Positions 9,248 to 18,239 of a stretch of 64,000 bases of DNA are shown here, piece by piece. Source of the DNA: Microcoleus vaginatus_C (GTDB taxonomy: Bacteria > Cyanobacteriota > Cyanobacteriia > Cyanobacteriales > Microcoleaceae); the NCBI GenBank assembly GCA_040004035.1, contig JAMPLN010000010.1; one strand, 5' to 3'. The notes under the pieces are model-generated. The model worked only from the letters and a program-made list of their open reading frames with translations, had not been told where the DNA came from and made no database searches. The position numbers and the translations under genes were made by a program. Within the stretch, counting starts at the first letter, position 1, and each line of letters opens with the position of its first letter.

Positions 9248-9351
9248 GGTAAACTAGGAATTAAGGAAAAGTGCCTCTAAAGGTCTATACCTTAGGCGTT
9301 AACACAGGCTCCCAATTACTTGTTAGTTTTTTTTACTCAAGAAAAACAGTT

Positions 9352-9750
9352 ATGAACGCTCCCACCTATAACACTCATTCTGTCACTTGCCCGATCTGCA
9401 ACCGTTCTAGCGTCGTAGGCCCAGTCGGGATGGTCAGTGGACTATTCACTTGTCCCCACTGTCATTCTCATATGGTAATTAGCTGGAGCGGTCATTTTGT
9501 GCGCGATCCTTTTAGTCTCAAACAACTGACGGTGGGAAAAATGCTCAGGCGCGAGAGCAGACCGTTAGCTCGCCTTCAGCGGGACTTTGGGCTGGGTAAG
9601 CCTTTTCCGCTGATTGCAATTTTGGGCAGTGTGGTCTTTTTCGGGTGTGCGCTAGCCGCTACGGAACAATCGCTACCCCGACAGAATTCACTTCAAGGAC
9701 TTTTAGAGTGGGTGAGCGGAACTGGTAATTCCCAAGATGCCTCACGTTAA
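9352..9750 (+). CDS. Small zinc-ribbon membrane protein, unknown function
   Basis: A 132-residue protein from the ATG at 9352; a GTG at 9271 in the same frame would add 27 residues, but its AAGGA site is too close to be convincing. Two CPxC pairs (CPIC near residue 13, CPHC near 38) form a likely zinc ribbon, followed by a basic stretch and one hydrophobic segment (PLIAILGSVVFFGCALAA, about residues 84-101). The tail is short and polar. The layout suggests a membrane-anchored zinc-ribbon protein. I do not recognise a named family and assign no function. Confidence 0.7.
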   Translation: MNAPTYNTHSVTCPICNRSSVVGPVGMVSGLFTCPHCHSHMVISWSGHFVRDPFSLKQLTVGKMLRRESRPLARLQRDFGLGKPFPLIAILGSVVFFGCALAATEQSLPRQNSLQGLLEWVSGTGNSQDASR

Positions 9751-9909
9751 CATTTCTTAAAAGAAATTGTGACAGATACTGCGTGCAAATATCTATTCCT
9801 TTAGGTAGAAATCACACTATTTTAGCAACTGCATCCATCTTGAGCTAGGGGTAAGCACTTAGACGCTGTGCCCTTCATTGTGTGCCCAAAAACGTCAAAA
9901 CCCCAGTCC

Positions 9910-9931
9910 GGCAGGGGTTAAAACCCCTGCC
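9910..9931. repeat. 22-bp palindromic element
   Basis: GGCAGGGGTT and AACCCCTGCC form a perfect 10-bp inverted repeat around AA, inside the 252-nt gap between two convergent genes (9751-10002). It could act as a bidirectional stop. The GC-rich CAGGGGTTAAAACCCCTG type is common among cyanobacterial interspersed palindromes. Confidence 0.5.
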
Positions 9932-10002
9932 TCAAAGCTCAAGTCTGGTGGGCTTAAGTCTCACGAGGGTTTTTCGGGTTAAGTTGACACATATCACATC
10001 GC

Positions 10003-11220
10003 TTAATTTAGAAACTCAGCAATTTTTCTAACTGCTGCTTCCAAAATTGCTGGCGACTCGACTAAGGCAAATCGCACGTAGCCTTCTCCTGATTTCCCGA
10101 AACCGGCACCGGGGGAGGCTGCGACTCCTGTACTCTGTACTAGCTGAGTGCAAAATTTCACGGAATCTTGGGCCCAAGGTTCCGGCAGTTTCGCCCAGAC
10201 GTACATGGTGGCAGGGGGTACGGGTACTTGCCAGCCGATGCCCTGTAGCGCGTTTACAAAGGCATCCCGCCGTTTTCTGAAGGTTTCTACGCTGGTTCTG
10301 ACGGTATCTTGAGGGCCTGTTAATGCTGCGATCGCTCCGTTCAAAATCCCTCGGTATTGGTTGAAGTCCACTGCGGCTTTTACCTGTCGCAGCGCTGCAA
10401 TTAGTTCGGAATTGCCGATCGCATATCCGACTCGAAAACCTCCCATACTGTAGGATTTGGATAGTGTAAAAAACTCGATCGCCACACTCTTATCTCGATC
10501 CGCCTGAAATATTGACGGCGCCATCAATTTTCGATATTCTTCCTCGTTACCAGACTCTGCCTCTATGAGAGAATTGCGATCGTCAAAAACCAAATCCACA
10601 TAAGGGAAATCGTGAACTAAAACAAGTTGATGTTCCCGACAAAAAGCCACAGCTTTCTCAAAAAAAGCAACCGGGGCGATCGCAGTTGTAGGATTGTGAG
10701 GATAGCTCAAAACCATCATCTTCGAATGAGCCAGCACTGCTGTCGGAATATCTTCAAATATCGGCAAAAACGCATTTTCTGCTAATATCGGCATCGGATA
10801 AATTTGACCGCCTGCCAAATGCACACCGCCCGCGTGGGAAGGATAGCCCGGATCGAGCAACAAAGCAAAATCTCCGGGGTTTAGTACAGCTAAAGGCAGA
10901 TGCGCCGTGCCTTCTTGGGAACCAATTAACGGCAGCACTTCTGTTTCTGGATTGACTGCAATTCCAAATTTTTGCTCGTACCAAATAGCTGCTGCTTCCC
11001 GAAAAGATTTCGTCCCGTTAAATAGCAAATAGCCGTGGGTGCTGGTGTCGGACAGAGAATGTGCGATCGCATCTGTAATGTGAGCAGCCGCCGGCAAATC
11101 CGAAGAACCCAGAGACAAGTCAATCACATTTTGCCCCGCTGCTCTAGCTTGAGCTTTTGCCCGATCCATATCGGCAAATACATTAAATTGCAGTGGTTCT
11201 AAACGTTTAGCAAATTGCAT
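10003..11220 (-). CDS. PLP-dependent class I/II aminotransferase (LL-DAP aminotransferase-like)
   Basis: A 405-residue fold-type I aminotransferase. The PLP-binding lysine lies in FFTLSKSYSMGGFRVGY; upstream are the substrate/phosphate loop GSQEGTAHLP, the YPHNPTTA asparagine motif and the VHDFPYVDL aspartate that contacts the pyridine nitrogen. The C-terminal GAGFGKSGEGYVRFALV holds the carboxylate-binding Arg. Cyanobacterial proteins of this sub-family are usually annotated as LL-diaminopimelate aminotransferase or aspartate aminotransferase. Whether this one makes LL-DAP for lysine and peptidoglycan cannot be settled from sequence alone, because cyanobacteria often carry a second, better matching dapL. 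ATG start, no ribosome site seen. Confidence 0.88.
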   Translation of the reverse strand: MQFAKRLEPLQFNVFADMDRAKAQARAAGQNVIDLSLGSSDLPAAAHITDAIAHSLSDTSTHGYLLFNGTKSFREAAAIWYEQKFGIAVNPETEVLPLIGSQEGTAHLPLAVLNPGDFALLLDPGYPSHAGGVHLAGGQIYPMPILAENAFLPIFEDIPTAVLAHSKMMVLSYPHNPTTAIAPVAFFEKAVAFCREHQLVLVHDFPYVDLVFDDRNSLIEAESGNEEEYRKLMAPSIFQADRDKSVAIEFFTLSKSYSMGGFRVGYAIGNSELIAALRQVKAAVDFNQYRGILNGAIAALTGPQDTVRTSVETFRKRRDAFVNALQGIGWQVPVPPATMYVWAKLPEPWAQDSVKFCTQLVQSTGVAASPGAGFGKSGEGYVRFALVESPAILEAAVRKIAEFLN

Positions 11221-11281
11221 ATTTTCTATATTTTTGTAGAATTTTAAGGACTATTTTTATATTAGCTAAATTATTTTTTTT

Positions 11282-11314
11282 GCTAACCGCAGAGAGCGCA
11301 GAGGGCGCAGAGGA
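11282..11314. repeat. Interspersed CGCAGAGG-type repeat
   Basis: AACCGCAGAGAGCGCAGAG followed by GGCGCAGAGGAAT is a widespread cyanobacterial interspersed repeat. A second copy, in reverse complement, lies inside the Omp85 coding region at 22617-22646. Here it sits in the 5' region of the aminotransferase gene, between it and the thioredoxin gene. Confidence 0.7.
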
Positions 11315-11406
11315 ATATCGAGGAGAAAAGAGAGGTGTTAAAAAAATATTTTCGATTGCTATAGTTGTGAGTTGGGAGTTGGAAACTCCCGAATCATTTC
11401 CCAACT

Positions 11407-11733
11407 TTATAAGTGGGCGTCCAGCAAACCGATCAAAGTTTGTTTAGTAATAGCTCCTTCGTGAGAAAGCACTACTTCGGCATTTTTAAACAGCCTGAGA
11501 GCTGGGACTCCTTCTACTTTATACTGCTTGACAGTATTAGGATTGGGGTCAATTTCCATTTTAACCACTTTCAGCCGATCGCTGTAGTTGGCCGCCACCC
11601 AGTCTATCGAAGGCGCGATCAGTTTGCAAGGCCCGCACCAAGTAGCCCAAAAATAGGCAAGCACTGGTTGCTCTGCTTTCAGGACTTCTGTTTCAAATTT
11701 TTCGTCGTTAATGACAATTACACTGTTGCTCAT
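11407..11733 (-). CDS. Thioredoxin
   Basis: A 108-residue thioredoxin with the active site WCGPCK (in YFWATWCGPCKLIAPSID), the cis-Pro loop VEGVPALRLF and a normal single-domain length. It reduces protein disulfides using electrons from ferredoxin- or NADPH-thioredoxin reductase. The sequence is not the canonical m-type (it has YFWATWCGPC, KLIAPSIDWVA), so a specialised thioredoxin rather than the main TrxA is likely. Same strand as the downstream aminotransferase with a 186-nt gap that holds an interspersed repeat, so co-transcription is uncertain. Confidence 0.95.
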   Translation of the reverse strand: MSNSVIVINDEKFETEVLKAEQPVLAYFWATWCGPCKLIAPSIDWVAANYSDRLKVVKMEIDPNPNTVKQYKVEGVPALRLFKNAEVVLSHEGAITKQTLIGLLDAHL

Positions 11734-11877
11734 GGTTCTGCGATTATTTTTTCTATTTATTTCTAAAGCACCGGCGGGCGTGAAACTTGCACCAACTTAG
11801 AAGACAGGCCCAAAAAACTGTTACTAATTTTAAAACATTCTGCGAATTATTGAGTGCAAACTCAGGACAGGGGACTG

Positions 11878-12630
11878 ATGGCTAATTCTGTATGGCGTTT
11901 AATTCCACTGTTGTCGGCGTCTGGTAGCGTGCAGATGGCGATCGACCAATGGCTGCTGGAACAGCATCTAGCGGGCAAAAATCCGCCTACTCTGCGATTT
12001 TACACTTGGCAACCGGCGGCGATTTCCTTGGGCTACCACCAGCGCAGGTGGCCGGAGTTTTGGCAGCAGTTGTCTTGGCAGGGAATGCCTGTGGAGTTGG
12101 TGAGGAGGCCCAGCGGCGGGCGCGCAGTGTTGCATCAAGGGGATTTAACTTATGCAGTTGTGGCGTCGGGATTTGGAAGCAGCCGTATCAAAGCTTATCA
12201 GACTATTTGCGAGTTTTTGATTGAGGGTTGGAGGGCGATGGGTTTGGATTTGCAATACGGGGAAGCTGGAAGGGGTTATATTCACAATCCGAATTGTTTT
12301 GGTACTGCGACTGGTGCAGATTTAGTTACACTTGATGGCTGCAAGTTAATTGGTAGCGCGCAATTGCGACGGGGTGATGCTATTTTGCAGCACGGTTCGA
12401 TGCGTTTGGAGCCGGATGTTAAATTATTTTCTCAAGTGTTTGAGGAGGAATTAATGCCTGTGCAATTACCTCTATCGGAACGGGGAGATGATTTGATTGC
12501 AACTGTAATTGATGTCTTGAGTGCGGCGGCTTGTCGCTGTTTTGAGATTGATTTGAAAGTGCAGCCACTTTCGGATCGGGAATGGCAGGATATTTTGGAA
12601 TTAACAAGTAATAAGCTGTTGCACCTTTAA
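11878..12630 (+). CDS. Lipoate--protein ligase A-like (BPL/LplA/LipB fold)
   Basis: A 250-residue protein of the biotin/lipoate protein ligase family, which attaches lipoate or octanoate to lipoyl domains. Recognisable elements are the RFYTWQPAAISLGYHQ strand, the signature VRRPSGGRAVLHQGDLTYA and the lysine-containing GCKLIGSAQLRRGDAILQHG (the invariant Lys that contacts the acyl-AMP). An upstream in-frame GTG at 11854 exists, but ATG 11878 is preferred because AGGACAGGGGA lies just upstream. Whether it is a true lipoate ligase, an octanoyltransferase or an amidotransferase cannot be told. It is divergent from the thioredoxin gene. Confidence 0.88.
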   Translation: MANSVWRLIPLLSASGSVQMAIDQWLLEQHLAGKNPPTLRFYTWQPAAISLGYHQRRWPEFWQQLSWQGMPVELVRRPSGGRAVLHQGDLTYAVVASGFGSSRIKAYQTICEFLIEGWRAMGLDLQYGEAGRGYIHNPNCFGTATGADLVTLDGCKLIGSAQLRRGDAILQHGSMRLEPDVKLFSQVFEEELMPVQLPLSERGDDLIATVIDVLSAAACRCFEIDLKVQPLSDREWQDILELTSNKLLHL

Positions 12631-12668
12631 CCTGCATATTTGGGGGCGGGCTTTACTGCTGCATTTTC

Positions 12669-12813
12669 GGAACAGCCAAAATGGCCGTTCCACAAGAGAT
12701 TTCTCGAATAATTATTGTGGGGGATGTCAAAAAGTCGGCCGCCTTTTGGGAACAGGCAAGATGGCCGTTCCACAACAAAGAATTTTTATTGTAGAACAGC
12801 CATCTTGGCTGTT
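12669..12813. repeat. Three palindromic GGAACAG/CTGTTCC elements
   Basis: Related near-palindromes occur at 12669-12691 (GGAACAGCCAAAATGGCCGT, then TCC), 12749-12771 and 12793-12813 (AGAACAGCCATCTTGGCTGT, then TA). Each folds into a hairpin. Together they fill most of the 283-nt gap between two convergent genes (12631-12913), which holds no other feature. Confidence 0.75.
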
Positions 12814-12913
12814 ACTGATACAAGTTAAAAACTTGTACACTTCTTTTTATTAAAAGTCTTCTGGCCCGTTGCTCTAACGTTGCCAAAAAAGTTAAATTTA
12901 TATGCAGTACAGC

Positions 12914-13699
12914 TTATGGCTGTGGCTGAGTTTGAACGATCGGCTCTTTGGCAATTTCGCCCAATTTCACAGAATCCAGCAAGCTTTCCCAATCAGCCTT
13001 GAACGTTGTATCATTAGGCTGATCGCGGCGAGCGGCAGCTAAAGTGCTGAGGGCATCTTGCCAAATCCCATTTTCAGCATAAATAAAGGTTTGTTGGCGC
13101 GGATCTGCCTGAGCTAATTGACGACGGATATCTGCACTGAGTTCAACTCGCCGTACAGTACCGCTTTCGATCTGATCGGCCGATCGGTCTAGAGAGTCGC
13201 AAATCACTGTAAAATTCCAACGGTAACTTTTGCCTACTTCCAAGGGCGGCACATTTTGGTTAGCGGGGATACTAACGCCGATCACCCCTGATAAATTGCT
13301 AATTGTGAGATCCTGTTTATAAATCTGCTTGCCGCTTTCATCTTTTAGGATAAATTCGGCTGATTGCGCCTCTGTTTGAGGCAAGTAGAAAAAGAACGTT
13401 GGATAGTCGGAAACAGTCCGTCCCATCTTATTTTTAGGCACTAAGGCTGTGAGACCTAGCTGACTAATGCTCGCGCAGCCACCGCGCACAGGGCGTCCCG
13501 GTTGAGTGGGGGGCGGAGCCTCCCTATCTTCAGTAGGCTGAATGAAGCGCGGCCCTCCCGGTATAGGGTTGGGTGGGCGGTCAGGTGTGGTTATTTTGGG
13601 CTGTCCCACAACTGCAAATTGAGAAATGTTAAGTGTGGCTATCAATACTATTGAGCCAACTGATATCAGATTGATGAGAAACTTAGTAATTGTTTTCAT
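12914..13699 (-). CDS. DUF928 exported protein
   Basis: A 261-residue protein with a signal peptide or anchor (residues 1-32, hydrophobic IVLIATLNISQFAVVG), a Pro-rich linker (about 33-70), and the DUF928 domain: RGGCASISQLGLTALVPK, YPTFFFYLP, then the SYRWNFTVICD strand and a C-terminal helical part. DUF928 proteins are cyanobacterial, of unknown function, and are commonly encoded next to CHASE2-domain proteins, as here. ATG with GGAGTTAAT spacing. It starts 38 nt after the stop of the CHASE2 cyclase gene, so the two are probably one transcript. Confidence 0.9.
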   Translation of the reverse strand: MKTITKFLINLISVGSIVLIATLNISQFAVVGQPKITTPDRPPNPIPGGPRFIQPTEDREAPPPTQPGRPVRGGCASISQLGLTALVPKNKMGRTVSDYPTFFFYLPQTEAQSAEFILKDESGKQIYKQDLTISNLSGVIGVSIPANQNVPPLEVGKSYRWNFTVICDSLDRSADQIESGTVRRVELSADIRRQLAQADPRQQTFIYAENGIWQDALSTLAAARRDQPNDTTFKADWESLLDSVKLGEIAKEPIVQTQPQP

Positions 13700-13737
13700 A
13701 TTAACTCCATGAATTTGTAGGGAGAGATTCTCTCTTT

Positions 13738-15693
13738 TTATTTCTTTTTCCTTCCCAAAATCCGGTAGACATTAACTTTTTGTTCCCTGCCTCTTAACGG
13801 TAAAGGTCCCCAAGATTCTACCTCAAATTTGTCCGCCAGATGCAGAAAGGTTTCTTCTGCAATCAATATCCGGCAAGTGTCCTCTTGCCGATGCTTTTCG
13901 CAGCTTTCCAGGCGAGAGGCAATATTTACGCTGTCGCCGATCACTCCATATTCTAAACGGGTTGTGCCTCCCAGACTACCCACCATAACAGGCCCTGTAA
14001 AGATGCCTACTCGCATTTTTACGGCCGGTAAACCGCGTGTGAGCCAATTTTGATTCATTTCTGGCAAGCGCGAACTGATAGCTAGAGCGCAAGATACGGC
14101 GAGGCGAGCATCTTCGGCAATTTCTTCTGGAGTGGTGCGCGGAATGGGTACGCCAAATACTGCCAGCATTCCATCTCCAGTAAATTTATTAATCACGCCT
14201 TGATGTTCTTGGACTTCTTGGGCCATTGCTGATAAATACTCATTTAACCAACTCATTACCACTTCTGGTGGTAGTTTTTCGGAGATTGTACTAAAACCCT
14301 GCAAGTCGGTGAGGACGATCGTAGCAGTAACTTTTTGACCCGGCAATAACCCTGATTCGAGCAGATGGACGCGCTCTTTCCACAAGGCATTTGCGATCGC
14401 AGGTGATGTTTGTTGTCCTAATAACTTCATCACAATCCCTTGCTGTTGCCTCGACTGCTCGTATTTATAGGTGACTGCGACTCCTGCGGTGATTAAAAGT
14501 GCCATAGCAGGGGAAATTAGAGGTATCCACCCCTGTTGCATGAAGAGGAAAAAGGTGAATCCGAATAATGAGCCGCAACCTACGATCGCGATCGCGATCA
14601 AATCCAGGGACTTTTCTAACCGCCAAGCTAAACAACCGCCCACTGCGCCCCAAAAAGCCATCCAGAGCATTTCTTGCCATTCGTCCCAATACCAAAATAG
14701 CCCTTTGCCGTCTAACACTGCACTGAGAATTTGGCTGGTGGCCGTTGCATGAATTAATACCCCAGGCGTCGGGATATTACCGTTTTTAGTAGCGCTGTAA
14801 GGTGTCGAAAAAATATCTTTTACAGTTGGGGCGGTAACGCCAATTAAGACTATTTTACCTTTTACCAATTTGGGGTCAACTTTGCCCTCCAACAATTGAG
14901 TTAGTGTTACGATTTCTGCTATCTTTTTAGAAGAGCGGTAATTGAGCAATATTTGATAGCCTTGAGCAGGAATGTTCTGATAACCTCCTGAGTTCGAGCG
15001 CAACTTTGAAAATACTGTTTTATCTACGATAAATTCATTGTTTTCTGTAGCTTTAGATTCTATTTTGTGGCTATCAAAATATGCAAAAGCTAGCCTGGTG
15101 GAAAATGAATAAAACGTGTTTTTACCATCGCCAATAGAAATCACATTGCGACGCACTATACCATCGGGATCGAGATACAAATCGTTAAATCCTACCCGAT
15201 CCTCGGGTATGTTGGGAGGTGGCTGCACTCGATCGTACTTTGAGGTGCCGATGAAGGTAATGGGAAATACCTTGGGGTTTTTCAGTTGAGTTGCTAATTC
15301 TGCATTCCCCGGTTCGTAGGGAATATCACGAATTATATCCATGCCAATAGCTGTGGCTTCCAAACGCGCTATTTCGGCGATAGCTTTTGCTAAAACGCCA
15401 TCAGAAATTGGCCATCTGTTTAAAGCACTAATGTCCCCATCGGTGACTTCAACTATCAGTAACCTGGGGTCAGGGCCAGGATCGGGTCGCAACTGCACCA
15501 TGAAGTCGTAAGCATTTAATTCTAGTGGCTGCAACCCGCCTAAATGCCGCACTCCCAATAGAGTTCCGGTCACGACAATCCAGATAATAGCAAGAGGCTG
15601 CAAGTCAGGGAAGGGGAAGGAATGAGTTAAGTTTTTCCAACTCCACCCTCTCTCCTTCAACTGACTATGAACTTGATGAAAGAATTTGGGCAT
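13738..15693 (-). CDS. CHASE2-domain class III adenylate cyclase
   Basis: A 651-residue membrane cyclase (ATG 15693; a TTG at 15717 would add eight residues). A short N-terminal cytoplasmic stretch and one TM segment (LAIIWIVVTGTLLGVRHL) lead into a periplasmic CHASE2 domain (about 45-330), then three TM helices (about 335-420) and a cytoplasmic cyclase domain (about 455-640). Metal-binding Asp residues are in VLTDLQGF and KFTGDGMLAVFG, and the transition-state Asn/Arg are in GDSVNIASRLE. The purine-selecting lysine is present (NKFTGDG), but the partner position, Asp or Thr in known adenylate cyclases, is Gly here (LEYGVIGDSVN). Upstream partner of the DUF928 gene. The periplasmic ligand is unknown. 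Confidence 0.92.
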   Translation of the reverse strand: MPKFFHQVHSQLKERGWSWKNLTHSFPFPDLQPLAIIWIVVTGTLLGVRHLGGLQPLELNAYDFMVQLRPDPGPDPRLLIVEVTDGDISALNRWPISDGVLAKAIAEIARLEATAIGMDIIRDIPYEPGNAELATQLKNPKVFPITFIGTSKYDRVQPPPNIPEDRVGFNDLYLDPDGIVRRNVISIGDGKNTFYSFSTRLAFAYFDSHKIESKATENNEFIVDKTVFSKLRSNSGGYQNIPAQGYQILLNYRSSKKIAEIVTLTQLLEGKVDPKLVKGKIVLIGVTAPTVKDIFSTPYSATKNGNIPTPGVLIHATATSQILSAVLDGKGLFWYWDEWQEMLWMAFWGAVGGCLAWRLEKSLDLIAIAIVGCGSLFGFTFFLFMQQGWIPLISPAMALLITAGVAVTYKYEQSRQQQGIVMKLLGQQTSPAIANALWKERVHLLESGLLPGQKVTATIVLTDLQGFSTISEKLPPEVVMSWLNEYLSAMAQEVQEHQGVINKFTGDGMLAVFGVPIPRTTPEEIAEDARLAVSCALAISSRLPEMNQNWLTRGLPAVKMRVGIFTGPVMVGSLGGTTRLEYGVIGDSVNIASRLESCEKHRQEDTCRILIAEETFLHLADKFEVESWGPLPLRGREQKVNVYRILGRKKK

Positions 15694-15763
15694 ATTAATA
15701 ATTGTTGGTTTCAACAATCTAACATTGGCGCGCTCGTAAATGCCCCTTACCTATGCCGCCTTT

Positions 15764-16960
15764 TTAATTTTCCTGTGCGGTTTTGGCGATCGCACTTAAC
15801 TGCAATCCCTGCGGATAGCTGTTTTCTTCTTTGCTGCGCTTGATGTCGGCGATTGAAATCTGGGGTTTGAGGTATTTTGCCAAAACTTTAACCACGTCGC
15901 CCCGATCGATCGTCCCCGCTACTGAACCAATCGGCGAGAGGACGATGATTCGGGGGAGTTGACGGGCTTCCATGCTGTTAATTACTTCTGCAAGGGATGC
16001 TTTTTCCGAGACTGTGGGGGTTTTTCCCAGGGGTTTCAAAATGTTGTGCAAAGTCTGAACTTGCCATTGGCTGCGTTCTGTGAAGCGGATATCGTCGATC
16101 GACACTAAGCCCAAATCCCGGCCGTTGGTCGCAGCAATGTAAAATGGAAACGGATTGACTTCTAACAAATATCGATCGGCAAATTCTCGCAGAGTCAAAT
16201 CTGCATCTACAACTCGAAACTCGCGACTCATCGCATCGCTGGCTTTAATTTTGAGCAGGGCTTCTTGCAGCGAAGTAACTTGGCTATAAGCAGTGGCATT
16301 GCGAATGCCAAACCAGCCGATCAGCGCAATCCACAAGCCGCCGTACTCGCGCGCTAAAAAGCATAAACTCAGACCCAAAGCAACAGCCAGCCAACCTAAA
16401 ACTTGTCCTGTTTTTGCCGCCCAGCGAACGCCGGCAAATCGAGATCCGGTGATTTTCCAAATTGCTGCTTTTAAAACTTGTCCTCCATCCAAAGGCAGAC
16501 CGGGAATTAAGTTAAATAATCCCAAAACGAGATTGATTAGTGCTACCCTTTCGGTGACAATTGCTAGCAAACTTTTCGGGGGAAGAACTTGAGAACCCAA
16601 ACCGAGGATTAAAAACAGCGCAAAGCTCACGAGAGGGCCGGCAATAGCTACTTGAAAAGCTTGACCCGGAGTTTTTGATTCCGAGTCGATCGAAGCTACC
16701 CCGCCAAATAAGAATAAGGTAATAGAATTAACTTTAATGCCTTGCGATATCGCCGCCAAGCTGTGTCCGAGTTCGTGCAAGAGCACGGAAGCAAACAGTA
16801 GCAGAGCTATTGCTAACCCCGCACTCCAGGAGAGCGCAGGTCCCCACAGGCGGTAACTGCTGGCGTATTCGCGGGTTGCTAAGGCTAAAATTATAAACCA
16901 CGAATAATCTATAACTAGGGGGATGCCAAATAAAGAGCCGATTCGCCAACCTGTCTGCAT
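15764..16960 (-). CDS. Site-2 protease family (M50) metalloprotease with CBS domains
   Basis: A 398-residue intramembrane zinc metalloprotease. The zinc motif HELGH is in TM region 2 (VLLHELGHSLAAI), with the third ligand in NLIPGLPLDGGQVL, typical of the SpoIVFB-like subgroup. The C-terminal half (about 230-375) carries a pair of CBS-like modules, expected to bind adenine nucleotides and regulate access. Such proteases cleave membrane-bound regulators. ATG with a CCAGGAAAC ribosome site. Same strand and 70 nt upstream of the CHASE2 cyclase gene, so possibly in one operon with it; the target cannot be deduced. Confidence 0.94.
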   Translation of the reverse strand: MQTGWRIGSLFGIPLVIDYSWFIILALATREYASSYRLWGPALSWSAGLAIALLLFASVLLHELGHSLAAISQGIKVNSITLFLFGGVASIDSESKTPGQAFQVAIAGPLVSFALFLILGLGSQVLPPKSLLAIVTERVALINLVLGLFNLIPGLPLDGGQVLKAAIWKITGSRFAGVRWAAKTGQVLGWLAVALGLSLCFLAREYGGLWIALIGWFGIRNATAYSQVTSLQEALLKIKASDAMSREFRVVDADLTLREFADRYLLEVNPFPFYIAATNGRDLGLVSIDDIRFTERSQWQVQTLHNILKPLGKTPTVSEKASLAEVINSMEARQLPRIIVLSPIGSVAGTIDRGDVVKVLAKYLKPQISIADIKRSKEENSYPQGLQLSAIAKTAQEN

Positions 16961-17040
16961 GAAGTTTCCTGGGAAAGGAGAGCAAGAAAGAGTTTCTATT
17001 ATATCTTTTCTACCCCTTGCCTTTGCCTTTCCCCTGATTT

Positions 17041-17325
17041 TTACAGAACTCCGGCGTTACCCAAGCCCAAGATTACTCCGGCTCCGAGCAAGTGACCGAA
17101 GCTGGCTGTTGCCAGCAATTCTGGTACGCCGAAGCCTTTGAACATTCCAGGGAGTGCGACGGGTAAAGCAGGGCCCTTGCCTCGGTTTTGCTTGGAGATG
17201 CCGTAGTAGCCGATCGTGATCGCCAGCAAATTACATAAAATCATTGTCAGTCCTACCAGTGGCGACCACTCCGGTGTTGAGGGAGTGGTAGATTGTACGG
17301 CTAACAGCAAAGATGAGTTGATCAC
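17041..17325 (-). CDS. psaK: Photosystem I reaction center subunit PsaK
   Basis: A 94-residue PsaK (PSI subunit X), a two-helix integral membrane protein at the edge of the PSI core. Helix 1 is VGLTMILCNLLAITIGYYGI, the stromal loop SKQNRGKGPALP is basic, and helix 2 runs through ELLATASFGHLLGAGVILGL. The GTG start has an ideal AGGAG ribosome site 9 nt upstream. Length is normal. It is divergent from trpF; the 133-nt gap must hold both promoters. Cyanobacteria often have two psaK genes, one high-light-induced; which type this is cannot be decided here. Confidence 0.96.
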   Translation of the reverse strand: MINSSLLLAVQSTTPSTPEWSPLVGLTMILCNLLAITIGYYGISKQNRGKGPALPVALPGMFKGFGVPELLATASFGHLLGAGVILGLGNAGVL

Positions 17326-17458
17326 GTTCTTATCTCCTGATTTTACAGATCAATTGATTTCCAAGATTATAAAAAGCGTTTTGCATTAAACTAAGATTTG
17401 TTTTAATAGTTAACAATTCGTTTATATTTTGATACAAATTCGGAAGGGAGGAGTCGGA

Positions 17459-18106
17459 GTGCGGGTTAAAATTTGCGGAATCACTAAATTAGACCAAGGA
17501 ATTGCGATCGCCCGCTTGGGAGCCCAAGCTTTAGGGTTTATCTGCGTGCCCGCTTCCCCCCGCTATGTCAGCCCAGAAACAATTCGCCTGATTGTCGAGC
17601 AGTTGCCGCAAAATGTCGATCGCATCGGCGTTTTTGCCAACACCACAATAGAAAATATCTGTCAAGTAGCGGCAGAGTCAAATTTAAGCGGGGTGCAGTT
17701 ACACGGAGATGAAACAGCGGAATATTGCGATCGACTGCGGAAGTTTTTGCCGGGAATTGAAATTATCAAAGCCCTGAGAGTTAAGACTCCTGAAACTCTA
17801 GAGACGGCGGCTATTTATGCTGTTCGTGTCGATACTTTACTGCTGGATGCTTACCATCCACAGCAATTGGGCGGTACTGGTAAAACGATCGACTGGAGGA
17901 TGTTATCAGAGTTTAGACCGCAGTGTCCTTGGCTGCTGGCGGGCGGTTTAACACCCGATAATATTTTAAATGCAATTGATAGCGCGATCGGCAATAACTT
18001 CAGCGGTGTTGACCTTTCTAGCGGCGTAGAAATAGCGCCGGGAGATAAAGATTTGACCAAAGTTGCTCAGTTGTTTGCTAATTTAAGTCAACTTGCTCAT
18101 CATTGA
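17459..18106 (+). CDS. trpF: Phosphoribosylanthranilate isomerase
   Basis: A 215-residue (beta/alpha)8 isomerase catalysing the Amadori rearrangement of N-(5'-phosphoribosyl)anthranilate in tryptophan synthesis. VKICGIT carries the catalytic Cys. GVQLHGDET, LLLDAYHPQQLGGTGKTIDW (with the catalytic Asp) and LAGGLTPDN (phosphate loop) are family signatures. I place the start at GTG 17459, 7 nt after AAGGGAGGA, not at the upstream TTG 17429. No other trp gene lies nearby, consistent with the scattered trp genes of cyanobacteria. Confidence 0.96.
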   Translation: MRVKICGITKLDQGIAIARLGAQALGFICVPASPRYVSPETIRLIVEQLPQNVDRIGVFANTTIENICQVAAESNLSGVQLHGDETAEYCDRLRKFLPGIEIIKALRVKTPETLETAAIYAVRVDTLLLDAYHPQQLGGTGKTIDWRMLSEFRPQCPWLLAGGLTPDNILNAIDSAIGNNFSGVDLSSGVEIAPGDKDLTKVAQLFANLSQLAHH

Positions 18107-18152
18107 TAAATTGGCAATACCAAATTCGCGCTTTTTATCGGATTTATTCTTT

Positions 18153-18220
18153 AGTCTGCTTGGGCGAAGCCTGCCGTAGACTAGGCAGACTTCGTTTGTA
18201 TAGTAGCGGTTTCAACCGCA
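18153..18220. repeat. Interspersed repeat with TGTATAG..CGGTTTCAACCGC
   Basis: The gap between trpF and the convergent acylphosphatase gene holds GCCTGCCGTAGACTAGGCAG and, further on, TTTGTATAGTAGCGGTTTCA followed by ACCGC. Related TATAG..GGTTTCAAC cores are seen at about 42695-42720 and 40300-40315, both inside coding regions. Confidence 0.6.
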
Positions 18221-18239
18221 GTTTATTTCCTTTATTGTT